This document shows, piece after piece, positions 33,129-42,500 of a stretch of 64,000 bases of DNA. Made by a program: the position numbers and the translations under genes. The notes beneath the pieces are model-generated. The model saw only the letters and a list, made by a program, of their open reading frames with translations, was not told where the DNA came from and did not search any database. Source of the stretch: Prevotellaceae bacterium UBA4361 (lineage in GTDB: Bacteria; Bacteroidota; Bacteroidia; Bacteroidales; Bacteroidaceae); NCBI GenBank assembly GCA_002393575.1, contig DGSN01000037.1:50054-114053 (forward strand), read 5' to 3'. Each line of letters begins with the position of its first letter. The first letter of the stretch is position 1.

Positions 33129-33602
33129 ATGAAAAGATTCTATCTCGTTTTTTTCTTCTCTTTCCTAATGGCTGTGACGATGCAGGCGCAAGGATTTGCC
33201 GAGCATCTGGAATCGGCTCAGACGGGGCAGGGCAGAGTGACACTCATTCAGGACGAGCGATTGACAGCCATTCTGAACGGGCAGAGTTTGCGTGAAGAAG
33301 TGAAGAAGGATGAGGACTTCGATATGCAGAAGGGTCGGCTGAAGAAGGTGCGTGGCTATCGAGTTCAGATGTTTTGGGGAAATTCTTCGCGTACCGACCA
33401 GCAGAAGGCTGACCGCATAGGCACTCAGGTTACGACCATTTTCCCTGAGCTGAAGTATTACACCTCCTTCGATTCCCCTCACTGGCGCTGTCGTGTGGGC
33501 GACTTCGTCACGCGAGAAGAGGCCAATAAGTACCTCATGAAGCTTCGCCGCATCAGTAAGGATGCCATGATTGTTCGCAGTGAGATTTTTGTTTATCAAT
33601 AG
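33129..33602 (+). CDS. Exported SPOR-domain protein
   Basis: 157 residues from ATG 33129. The signal peptide is about residues 1-21 (ending VTMQAQ). The C-terminal SPOR domain covers about 75-155: VRGYRVQMFWGNSSR, QVTTIFPELKYYTSFDSPHW, RVGDFVTREEANKYLMKLRR and AMIVRSEI. SPOR domains bind denuded glycan strands at division sites. Its steady neighbours in Bacteroidales are tpiA and folE, as here. It is preceded by TTAACTTTTAACTTT filler. Confidence 0.9.
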   Translation: MKRFYLVFFFSFLMAVTMQAQGFAEHLESAQTGQGRVTLIQDERLTAILNGQSLREEVKKDEDFDMQKGRLKKVRGYRVQMFWGNSSRTDQQKADRIGTQVTTIFPELKYYTSFDSPHWRCRVGDFVTREEANKYLMKLRRISKDAMIVRSEIFVYQ

Positions 33603-33640
33603 TTGAAGGTAGGGAGATTGTCTTTTTTTGATACTACGAT

Positions 33641-34201
33641 ATGAAAGAAAAGAATTCAGAACTTGAGCAAATCACTCATCGTCTGCTTCGTCTGATTGGT
33701 GAAGACACTGAGCGCGAAGGACTTGTGCGCACTCCAACAAGGGTTGCGAAGTGCATTCAGCAGCTCACCTGTGGCTACGATATGGATCCCGTAGCTGTGC
33801 TCAATTCTGCTAAATTCAAGGAAGACTATCGGCAGATGATTGTGGTGAAGGACATCGAGTTCTATTCTCTTTGTGAGCATCACATCCTGCCATTCTTCGG
33901 AAAGGTACACGTGGGTTACATCCCTGATGGCACCATCGTGGGGCTGAGCAAGATTCCGCGTGTGGTGGACATTTTTGCTCGCCGTTTGCAGGTGCAGGAG
34001 CATCTGACGGTGCAGATACGTCGTTGCATCGAGGAAACCCTTCAGCCAAAGGGCGTAATGGTGGTGATTGAGGCGCAGCATCTGTGTATGCAGATGCGTG
34101 GAGTGGAAAAGCAAGGCTCTGTCACCCAAACCATGGATTTCTGTGGAGATTTCGCCAAGGCAGAGAAACGGGAAGAATTTTTCGCATTACTAAGGAAATA
34201 G
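33641..34201 (+). CDS. folE: GTP cyclohydrolase I
   Basis: 186 residues. Zinc ligands and catalytic motifs are present: SLCEHHILPFFGKVHVGYIP (Cys and His), IVGLSKIPRVVDIFARRLQV and EAQHLCMQMRGVEKQGSVT (second Cys). It converts GTP to dihydroneopterin triphosphate, the first step of folate synthesis. It ends the tpiA-SPOR-folE run and is followed by a family A element. Confidence 0.97.
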   Translation: MKEKNSELEQITHRLLRLIGEDTEREGLVRTPTRVAKCIQQLTCGYDMDPVAVLNSAKFKEDYRQMIVVKDIEFYSLCEHHILPFFGKVHVGYIPDGTIVGLSKIPRVVDIFARRLQVQEHLTVQIRRCIEETLQPKGVMVVIEAQHLCMQMRGVEKQGSVTQTMDFCGDFAKAEKREEFFALLRK

Positions 34202-34227
34202 GTTAAATTAAGAATTAAGAATGAAAA

Positions 34228-34393
34228 GACCCTCCCCAACCCTCCCTGCGAGGGCGGGGGTAGTCACCCAGCCCCTTCCAGCTCCCCCAAGGGGGAGTGA
34301 ATAATCATCCAGCCCCCTCCAGCTCCCCCAAGGGGGAGTGAATAGCCATCCGGGTGACTACTCCCTTCCTCACAGGGAGAGTTGGGGAGGGTC
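34228..34393. repeat. Family A G/C-rich nested palindrome element, copy 2
   Basis: 166 bp with matching inverted ends (GACCCTCCCCAACCCTCCC and its complement). Two direct copies of CCAGCTCCCCCAAGGGGGAG followed by TGAATA lie inside. It fills nearly the whole gap between folE and dnaG and would add about 26 spurious residues to dnaG if read through. Confidence 0.85.
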
Positions 34394-34415
34394 TTTCACT
34401 TTTTCACTTTCCTGC

Positions 34416-36533
34416 ATGATAGACCAGCCGACCATACAACGAATCCTTGATGCCGCCAACATAGTTGACGTGGTGTCGGAGTATGTGTCGTTGAAGCGGT
34501 CGGGGTCGGGATACAAGGGATTGTGTCCGTTTCATGACGACTCGACACCCTCTTTCCATGTGACACCATCGCGAGGCATCTTCAAGTGCTTTGCATGTGG
34601 AAAGGGAGGCAATGCCGTCCATTTCATCATGGGAATGGAGCAGTTGAGTTATCCAGAAGCCCTGCGAGTGCTTGCCAAGAAGTATGGCATCGACATCAAG
34701 GAGCGGGAGATGACAGACGAAGACCGCCGAGCGCAGAACGAGCGGGAAAGCATGTTTGCCGTGAATGAATGGGCAAGCAATTATTTTCACAAGACCATGC
34801 AGGAAACCGTCGATGGCAAGGCCATAGGCTTGGCTTATTTCCGCAGTCGAGGTTTCCATGATGACATTTTGAAGAAATTCCGCTTGGGCTTTTGTCTTGA
34901 CAGCTACGACAGCATGACAAAAGACGCTTTGAAGAAAGGCTACAAAGAGGATTTTCTAATAAAAACAGGACTTACCATCAAGCGCGATAACGGAGGGTAT
35001 CTCGACAGGTATCGTGGACGTGTGATTTTTCCGTGGTTCAATGTGAGCGGAAAAGTAACCGCCTTTGGAGGTCGAGTGCTGGACTCACGCACAAAGGGAG
35101 TCAATCAGAAATACATCAATTCGCCCGAGTCAGCCATTTTCCGAAAGAGCAGTGAGCTCTACGGCATCTTTCAGGCGAAGAAGCAAATCACCAAGGAAGA
35201 CCTGGTATATATGGTGGAGGGATACACGGATGTCATCTCCATGCATCAGTGCGGCATAGAAAATGTGGTTGCCAATTCGGGCACCGCGCTCAATGTGGCG
35301 CAAATCCGTCTGCTCCATCGCTTCACGTCGAATATCACCCTGCTCTACGATGGCGACGAAGCAGGCATCCATGCAGCCCTTCGAGGAACAGACATGCTGC
35401 TCGAAGACGGCATGAACGTGAAAGTGCTGCTGTTGCCCGATGGCGACGACCCAGACAGTTTCGCACGCAAGCACAACGCCACCGAATTCAAGCAATACGT
35501 AGAAAGCAACCAGACCGACTTCATCATGTTCAAGGTGCAGCTCCTCTTGAAAGAAGCTGGGCGTGACCCCCGCAAGCGGAGCGAATTAGCCAACAACATC
35601 CTCAGCAGCATCTGTGTGATTCCCGAAGAACTGGTTCGTTCCACATACCTGCACGAATGTGCCGAGCTCATGCAGATGAGAGAAGACATGCTCCTGCGGC
35701 AGTGCAACGACAAGCGGAGAAAGCACATCGAGCAGCGAAAGCTGGAGCGAGAACGAGAAGAGCAGCGGAAAGAATTCGAGAAACAGCGGCAGCAGGGCGT
35801 ACACGCCATGCCACCCACAGAGCCAGGAAGCGACCATCAAGCATCCGTACCAGAATTTGCAGACGGGCTCATCCCTCCTCCCGACGTGCCCGAGGCAGAG
35901 ACCCTTCCCCCAGTCATTCCTGTTTCAGACGACACACCAGTAGCCCAAGAGAAGCCACAGGACGACCTCTTGAAATACCTGCCCGAAGAAGAAGGCAAGC
36001 TCATCCAATTAGAAAAAATGATGATGCGGCTCGTGGTGCGCTACGGAGAGAAGATGATAGACCTGAAAGCCGACGACGGTCATGTCCTCCAAGTGAGCGT
36101 AGCAGAGTTCGTATTGGGCAGCCTCGAAGACGACGGACTGACTTTCCACCATCCGCTCTATGCCGAGATGATGCAGCAACTGGCACAAAACCTGAGTGAA
36201 GACAGTTTCGTAGCAAATAAATACTTCACGAGTAGTCCCAACCTCGACATCAGTCGCGAAGCATCCAACCTCATGAGCGACAAATACCAGTTGAGCAAAG
36301 GCCAGCAGATGGCAGACGAAGAAAGCCTTGTCGGTTCCTACATCAACCATCTCATGCTCGACTACAAACTCCTCGTCCTGAAAAACCAGATACAGCAATT
36401 GAACAAGCAATTAGCCCAGCCCGAAATCATCTGCGACGAAGAAAAAAGCTTCAGCATCATGCAGCAAATCTCCAACCTCACCGCCATCAAGCGCGACATG
36501 GAAAAAATGCTGGGCGACAGAGTGATGAACTAA
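34416..36533 (+). CDS. dnaG: DNA primase
   Basis: 705 residues from ATG 34416 (MIDQPTIQRILDAAN, the expected DnaG beginning). The CHC2 zinc finger uses C37, H40, C58 and C61. The TOPRIM core has VYMVEGYTDVISMHQCG, ANSGTAL and LLYDGDEAG. A charged and proline-rich linker (about 455-530, QRKLEREREEQRKEFEKQRQ then PPDVPEAETLPP) precedes a helical C-terminal domain that would contact the DnaB helicase. It makes RNA primers at the replication fork. No rpoD or rpsU neighbour is visible. Its position right after the family A element suggests a promoter inside or just before that element. Confidence 0.95.
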   Translation: MIDQPTIQRILDAANIVDVVSEYVSLKRSGSGYKGLCPFHDDSTPSFHVTPSRGIFKCFACGKGGNAVHFIMGMEQLSYPEALRVLAKKYGIDIKEREMTDEDRRAQNERESMFAVNEWASNYFHKTMQETVDGKAIGLAYFRSRGFHDDILKKFRLGFCLDSYDSMTKDALKKGYKEDFLIKTGLTIKRDNGGYLDRYRGRVIFPWFNVSGKVTAFGGRVLDSRTKGVNQKYINSPESAIFRKSSELYGIFQAKKQITKEDLVYMVEGYTDVISMHQCGIENVVANSGTALNVAQIRLLHRFTSNITLLYDGDEAGIHAALRGTDMLLEDGMNVKVLLLPDGDDPDSFARKHNATEFKQYVESNQTDFIMFKVQLLLKEAGRDPRKRSELANNILSSICVIPEELVRSTYLHECAELMQMREDMLLRQCNDKRRKHIEQRKLEREREEQRKEFEKQRQQGVHAMPPTEPGSDHQASVPEFADGLIPPPDVPEAETLPPVIPVSDDTPVAQEKPQDDLLKYLPEEEGKLIQLEKMMMRLVVRYGEKMIDLKADDGHVLQVSVAEFVLGSLEDDGLTFHHPLYAEMMQQLAQNLSEDSFVANKYFTSSPNLDISREASNLMSDKYQLSKGQQMADEESLVGSYINHLMLDYKLLVLKNQIQQLNKQLAQPEIICDEEKSFSIMQQISNLTAIKRDMEKMLGDRVMN

Positions 36534-36534
36534 A

Positions 36535-36736
36535 ATGAAGAATGAAGAATGGTCGCTTCACTCCGAATGAAGAATAACAACGGAAAAAACGGAAATGATT
36601 CAGAAAAACGGAAATGCTCGTTGCAATTTTTTGTTTTTTCTCTGAAATCATCAGATGAAACGAAAAACTACATTTTCCGTTTTTCCGTTCTTTTCCGTTT
36701 TTTCCGTTGTTCTTCATTCTACATTCTTCATTTTTT
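36535..36736. repeat. Family D arms around a CGGAAA/TTTCCG inverted segment
   Basis: Left arm GAATGAAGAATGGTCGCTTC at 36537-36570 and right arm TTCTTCATTCTACATTCTTC near 36711-36732. Between them ACAACGGAAAAAACGGAAA is mirrored by TTTCCGTTTTTTCCGTTGT-like sequence, and a GAAATCATCAGATGAAAC core matches 2909-2926. Confidence 0.7.
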
Positions 36737-36746
36737 TAAAACTAAT

Positions 36747-39263
36747 ATGAAAAAGAGCCTATTATTATCATTGAGTTTGCTAATATCAGCCGTGAGCTTT
36801 GCCCAGGGCCAACTGTCAAACCACACCAAGCAGTTCCTCCAGCAGCGCGCAGAAGGACAACAAGCTGCGACCATCGGAGGACGCAGAAGCATCAAGACCA
36901 AAACCCTCATCACCCCATCGGGAGTCGAAACCGTCCAGTGCTTCCTCTCCCTGAAAAACCTCTCCCTGTCCCAGTTAGAGCAGAAAGGAGCAGAAGTCAA
37001 CGCCATCTACGGCCATCTCGTCAGCGCCAACGTGCCCGTCGATAGCATCGAGACCATAGCACTGCTGAACAACGTACACCAAGTCAGCGTCTCCCGCCAG
37101 CGTCGCCTCCTCACCGATGTCGCACGCAGCCAGACACAGGCACAGTCCGTCCACCAGCTCGACGAAGCAGCGCGACAGGCAGGACTCCTGCAAGCCTACA
37201 CAGGCCAAGGCGTAGTCCTCGGCATCATCGACGACGGCATCCAGTTCGACCACACAGCCTTCAAAGACCCCAACGGCAACACCCGCATCAAAGCCGTCTA
37301 TATGCCCAATGCCACAACCTCCAACGGTGGAACAAAAAAGCAAATCGACGGCGTCACCATGATGGGCTACCAATACACCACCCCCACGCAAATCAGCAAG
37401 CTCACCACCGACGACACCAACGAGTCCCACGGCACCCACACCGCAGGATGCGCAGGCGGATCCCTCGTCGGCAACTACAGCGGCATGGCACCCCAAGCCG
37501 ACCTCGTCCTCTGCGGATGCGGTTCCAACCTCTCCGACGCAGCCATCTCCAGCTCAGCCAAGTACATCGCCAACTATGCCAAAGAGCAAGGCAAGCCATG
37601 CGTCATCAGCATCAGCTTAGGCACAGACATAGGACCCCACGACGGAAGCTCCAACCTCTGCCAAGCCTACGACCAGATAGCACAAGACTACCAAGCCGTC
37701 ATCCTCCTCGCAGCAGGCAACGAAGCCGACTACACAGGATCCGTCCAGAAGACACTCACCCCCGAAGCCAACTACATCGCCGTCGGCCACGAACTCATCG
37801 AGCCCATTTCAGGCTATGCCATCACAGGCGAAGCCGACTTCTGGAACAGCACAGACGAAACCCTCCAAGTGCAAGTCGTCGTCCTCGATGCCAACGGCAA
37901 AGCCGTCTATACCAGCGACAAAATGACCAACGGCAAAATCACCAGCCGCACACTCAGTAAATACTTCAGAACCAGCCTCTTCTCCTCCACTTCCGGCATC
38001 ACCATCACCAGCGGTAAGGATGCCAACAACCACAGGTACAACCTCAGCATCAGCACCACCCTCGGAACCAACAAAGGCAGCTACAAGCTCTGCTACATCG
38101 TCCACGGCCAAGCAGGAAACACCATCACCGCATGGACCGACTGCTACTACTCACAGTTCACCGCCGACCTCAGCAGCAGCGCCTACACCCAGAGCCCCTA
38201 CACCCTCACCCCAGGCAACGCCGACTGCTCCATCTGCGACGACGTCACAGGCAAGCACACCATCAGCGTCGGAGCCTACGCATCGCGCCTCTCCTTCCCC
38301 TACAACCACGGAAACAGAACCTACCACACCACCAACGGAAACTTTCCCCAGCAAGACATAGCCGACTTCTCCAGCTACGGAACCGACTTCAACGGCATGC
38401 AGCACCCCTTCGTCACCGCACCAGGCCACACCGTCGTCTCCTCCGTCAACCGATACAACACCAACGAAATCTTCACTGGCTCCGCCACCTACGATGCCTA
38501 CCGGCACTCGCTCCCCTCCGGCAACTACGACTACTGGGAGTACATGAGCGGCACATCCATGGCAACACCCGTCGCCGCTGGAATCGTCGCGCTCTACCTC
38601 CAAGCCAACCCGGCACTCACCACCGACGACGTGAAAGCACTCATCCGCCGCACAGCCACCACCGACCACTACACCACCACCGCCCATCCTGAGCGATTCG
38701 GCTGCGGAAAAATCAATGCACTCGCTGGCATCGCACAGCTCGTCAACCCCCTCCAGCCCGAAATCATCGCCGACCCACCAGCACTTACCCTCGAAACCTA
38801 CATCCACGGAATCACCACAGCCACCTTCCAACTCCTCGCCAACCACCTGCAAGACGACATCACACTCACCCTCGACGACCCGCACCGAGCCTTCACCCTC
38901 GACGCCACCACCATCACCCCCGCAGAAGCACAACAAGGCAAGACCATCACCATCACCTTCGCCTCACCAGCACAAGGCACATACCCAGCCACCATCACCA
39001 TCAGCAGCACCAACGCGCAACCCCTCGTCATCAACCTCACCGGTGAAAGCAACTACCAGCTCGGCGACACCAACACCGACGGCACTGTCGATATATCCGA
39101 CGTAGTACTCACCGTCAACTACCTCCTCGGCGCAGCCACCACCGACACCCAGCAGCACGGAGTGCAAACCTACGGTGACATGAACGCAGACCGCAGCATC
39201 GACATCTCCGACGTCGTCGCTATCGTCAACAAAATCCTACGAAACGAACAACAAGAAGAATAG
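36747..39263 (+). CDS. Secreted subtilase (S8) with dockerin-like C-terminus, C-rich coding strand
   Basis: 838 residues from ATG 36747. Signal peptide about 1-19 (ends SAVSFAQG), propeptide to about 140, then the S8 catalytic domain: aspartate D162 in IIDDGIQFDH, histidine H228 in ESHGTHTAGC, serine S604 in GTSMATPVAAGIVAL. A beta-sandwich (about 670-770) precedes two dockerin-like calcium loops, GDTNTDGTVDISDV and GDMNADRSIDISDV. It is expected to be exported, possibly to the surface. The coding strand is strikingly C-rich (codons such as ACC, ATC, CAC, CTC), unlike its neighbours. A good terminator follows at 39301. The next gene encodes a relative. Confidence 0.9.
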   Translation: MKKSLLLSLSLLISAVSFAQGQLSNHTKQFLQQRAEGQQAATIGGRRSIKTKTLITPSGVETVQCFLSLKNLSLSQLEQKGAEVNAIYGHLVSANVPVDSIETIALLNNVHQVSVSRQRRLLTDVARSQTQAQSVHQLDEAARQAGLLQAYTGQGVVLGIIDDGIQFDHTAFKDPNGNTRIKAVYMPNATTSNGGTKKQIDGVTMMGYQYTTPTQISKLTTDDTNESHGTHTAGCAGGSLVGNYSGMAPQADLVLCGCGSNLSDAAISSSAKYIANYAKEQGKPCVISISLGTDIGPHDGSSNLCQAYDQIAQDYQAVILLAAGNEADYTGSVQKTLTPEANYIAVGHELIEPISGYAITGEADFWNSTDETLQVQVVVLDANGKAVYTSDKMTNGKITSRTLSKYFRTSLFSSTSGITITSGKDANNHRYNLSISTTLGTNKGSYKLCYIVHGQAGNTITAWTDCYYSQFTADLSSSAYTQSPYTLTPGNADCSICDDVTGKHTISVGAYASRLSFPYNHGNRTYHTTNGNFPQQDIADFSSYGTDFNGMQHPFVTAPGHTVVSSVNRYNTNEIFTGSATYDAYRHSLPSGNYDYWEYMSGTSMATPVAAGIVALYLQANPALTTDDVKALIRRTATTDHYTTTAHPERFGCGKINALAGIAQLVNPLQPEIIADPPALTLETYIHGITTATFQLLANHLQDDITLTLDDPHRAFTLDATTITPAEAQQGKTITITFASPAQGTYPATITISSTNAQPLVINLTGESNYQLGDTNTDGTVDISDVVLTVNYLLGAATTDTQQHGVQTYGDMNADRSIDISDVVAIVNKILRNEQQEE

Positions 39264-39300
39264 ACCAGTCCCCCAAGCAAACACCACACACACCACCTCC

Positions 39301-39349
39301 AGAGAGAGAAGCGCCCAGCATCCCAAAGGGCAGCTTCTCTCTCTTTTTG
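39301..39349 (+). terminator. Intrinsic terminator after the first subtilase
   Basis: AGAGAGAGAAGC (39301-39312) pairs with GCTTCTCTCTCT (39333-39344), with a second inner GCCC/GGGC pairing, followed by a TTTTT run. Confidence 0.85.
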
Positions 39350-39464
39350 GGATTCCATTTGGCAACCAAGGCGTTGGCTTCGTGTGATTTGTCAAGTGGA
39401 GGTGCTACTTGTGGGTGTTTGTGCAGCAAAAAGGGCTGATGTGTAAAAATTTTGATGGGAAGGA

Positions 39465-39496
39465 TTGCCTGATGATGAGAAGAATTTGTATATTTG
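39465..39496 (+). promoter_or_regulatory. Promoter of the giant subtilase gene
   Basis: TTG at 39465-39467, 21 bp, then TATATTTG at 39489-39496; ATG 39589 follows about 90 bp later. Confidence 0.65.
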
Positions 39497-39588
39497 CAGA
39501 CTTGTTTATTGCAAACAGTTTTACTTACGGAATTTACGCACGAATCCTTTTTGTTTTTCAAGTCTTTCCCTTTTTTACGTCACTGAAT

Positions 39589-42500
39589 ATGAAACGCATG
39601 CTTCTCGTCTTTCTCCTGCTGGCTGTTTCCTTTGCCGTCTTTGCGCAGGGTGCTGCCGTGCGCTCGAAGCTGTCGGCTACGACGCGGATGCTGCTGTGCG
39701 AGCTGGAGGAGGGGTCTGCCGCTGAGGAGCTGGACGAGGGTGTCGGCGGACGGCGACTGAAGGGCGTGGGCTTGCGGACGGACGGTGACGGCGCGGCGAA
39801 GGTTCGCCGCAGCTATGCTGCACCTGTGACGATGGACGGACGAAGGTTCGTTTCGTCGTTTGTGCGCCTTCGCGAGGATGGCGACCTTTCGGCGTTGGAG
39901 GCGCTGGGTGTTCGGGTGCAGAGCCGTTTCGAGAACGGTCTGCTGACGGCGTGGGTTCCCGTGGATGGGATTGAGGCGTTGGCTGCGCTGGAGGAGGTGG
40001 TGCGCATCAATGTGTCGCCTGTTGCCCAGGTGCATTCCGACGCTGCTCGTCGGGACACGCGTGTGGATGCGGTGCTGTCGCGGACGGAGGAGGCGCTGAA
40101 CGCGGGTGTGACGGGGAGGTACGACGGCAGCGGTGTGCTGCTGGCGATTATCGACATCGGCATCGACTTCCAGCACATTGCTTTCAGGGATTCGGCTGGG
40201 GGCTACCGCATGAAGGGTGCGTTCTTGTATGATGGTCGGAACGACTATGTTTATGATTCGTTCGAGGGCTTGACGACGGACAACACGGTGTATGACCACG
40301 GCACGCATGTGGCTTCGCTGGCGGGTGGTTCGAGCGTGGTGGCGGAGGGTAGCGGCATGAGGGTGACGAACGACCACGGCTCTGCCACGTATGGCGGTAT
40401 GGCTCCTGGGGCTGACCTCTATTTGTGCGGGTTCTACGAACTGGAATATACGCACATTGCGAATGCCATCAAGGAGGTGTGCGACTATGCCGACGCGCAT
40501 GGGCAGCCGGTGGTGGTCTGCAACAGCTGGGGTTCGCAGGACGGTCCGCATGATGGCACGGGGGAAATCAGCGAGGTGATTGACCAGTATTTCGGTGAGG
40601 ACCACCCGAACCACATCTGCCTGTTTGCGTCGGGCAACTATGCGGGCTATTCGCAGAAGGGTGCTGGCGGGGGCTTCTACGTGTGGGGTGAGGGTAGCGT
40701 GTCGCATCCGCTGAGGACGATTGTGAATCACAACAATGCGGTGACGCAGAGTGATGGCTATACGTATAGCAAGACGATTGCGAGTGCCTGGACGCGCAGT
40801 CACGGGGCGGGTGACTTGGCTTGCCGTGTGTATGTGCTGGATGCGGCGACGGGGGAGGTGCTGGACTCGGCGACGGTGACGCGTGCGGATGCGAACCGGA
40901 CGGACAGCAGGGGGCTCTATGCGAGGGTTCCTTTCTCGTCGTACTATAGTGGGTATTTGCAGGTGTATTTCGACGAGTCGGGGAGGGGTGCTAAGAATGT
41001 GAAGGTGTATGCGTTGTCGATGACTACGAAGAAGAAGCATCGGGAGACGGTGGAGGGTTCGACGGTGACGGTGAGCGACTATACGCTGGCGGTGGGTTTC
41101 TTCCCTGTGGAGGGTTCGGAGGTGATTGACGTGTGGGCTGGTTCGCATTGCTATTTCTCGAATCACCTCAGGACGGAGGGCTGCGAATGGACGGCGGGTA
41201 CGGACGACTTCTCGGTGACGGACGAGGCTACTTTTGCGAATTCGATTTCGGTGGGTGCATACGTTTCGAAGAATGTGCTGACGGACCATGTGGGGGTTGT
41301 GCATGATGCGTCGAACGATGCTACGCTTGGCATGTACGAGATGGGCGACATTGCTTATTTCTCCAGTTATGCGATGGCTGGCGTGGGTGCAGCGGTGGAG
41401 TCGCAACCTTCGATTTCTGCTCCTGGTGCGGTGCTGGTGGGTGCGGTGAATCATTACAACAAGTCGTCGAGTACGTCGTATTTGGCGGATGTGCTGAGTG
41501 GTAGTGGCAAGTATCGGATGAATGACGACACGCTGAATCCTTACGGGAGTATGTCGGGCACATCGATGTCGGCTCCTGTTGCGGCTGGTGTGGTGGCGTT
41601 GTGGCTGCAGGCGGCGCAGGAGGTGGGGAAGAGCCTGACGGTGGGCGACGTGAAGCGTATCATGGAGCGGACGGCTGTGCGCGATGCTTTTACGAATGGG
41701 GAAAATGGTTCGCATTTCGGCATGGGGAAATTGGATGCACTGGCTGGCTTGCGATATATTTTGGGTGTGGAGCCTCAAGCTGCTCCTGTCGTATCGGCTT
41801 CTGCTGATACCTTGGCATTCAGTGCGGTGGTCGGGGATAGTGTTGTTCAGAAACTGGTTGTTTCGGGTGAGCATCTGACCGATTCTGTGAAGGTAGAATT
41901 GATGGACAGCTTGGGCGTGTTTGTACTTGATTCTGTTTATACGAAGATAGAGGGAAGTGCGGACGGCGATACGATTGTGGTTACATTCACGGCGAAGGAG
42001 GAAGGCGAATACGCAGGGCAATTGGTGCTGAGTAGCGTAGGTGCTGACAGTGTGCTTGTTGCCTTGAAGGGAATCGCGGAAGCAGATACGATACCAGAGC
42101 CAGTGCCGTCTATCATTGCCTCTGCTGATACCTTGTCATTCAGTGCGGTGGTCGGGGACAGTGTTGTGCAGAAATTGGTTGTGTCGGGAGAGCATCTGAC
42201 GGATTCCGTGAAGGTGGAATTGATGGACAGCCTGGGCGTGTTTGTGCTTGACTCGGCTTATACGAAGATAGAAGGAAATGCGGATGGCGATACGATTGTG
42301 GTTGCATTCACGGCAAAGGAAGAAGGAGAATATACAGGGCAATTGGTTCTGAGTAGCAATGGTGCGGACAGTGTGTTGGTAGCCTTGAAGGGAATCGCCG
42401 AGCCTGTCGATACGATACCAGAACTTGTGCCTACCATCATTGCTTCTGCTGATACCTTGGCATTCAGTGCGGTGGTTGGGGACAGTGTTGTTCAGAAATT

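Larger units (their letters stand above)
39264..39588. other. Terminator and promoter region between the two subtilases
   Basis: 325 bp: a terminator at 39301-39349 and a promoter at 39465-39496; no gene is seen. Reading the downstream frame back to 39409 gives unlikely sequence. Confidence 0.7.

Noticed and set aside
34338..34415. Longer N-terminus for dnaG
   Set aside because: The extra codons translate the family A repeat, and DnaG proteins start at the MIDQPTIQRIL position.
36549..36746. Longer N-terminus for the first subtilase
   Set aside because: It would place 66 residues of repeat-encoded sequence before a perfect signal peptide.
39580..42021. Long open frame antisense to the giant subtilase (813 codons)
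   Set aside because: It is arginine- and histidine-rich, has no family motif, and mirrors the codon bias of the clear subtilase on the other strand.
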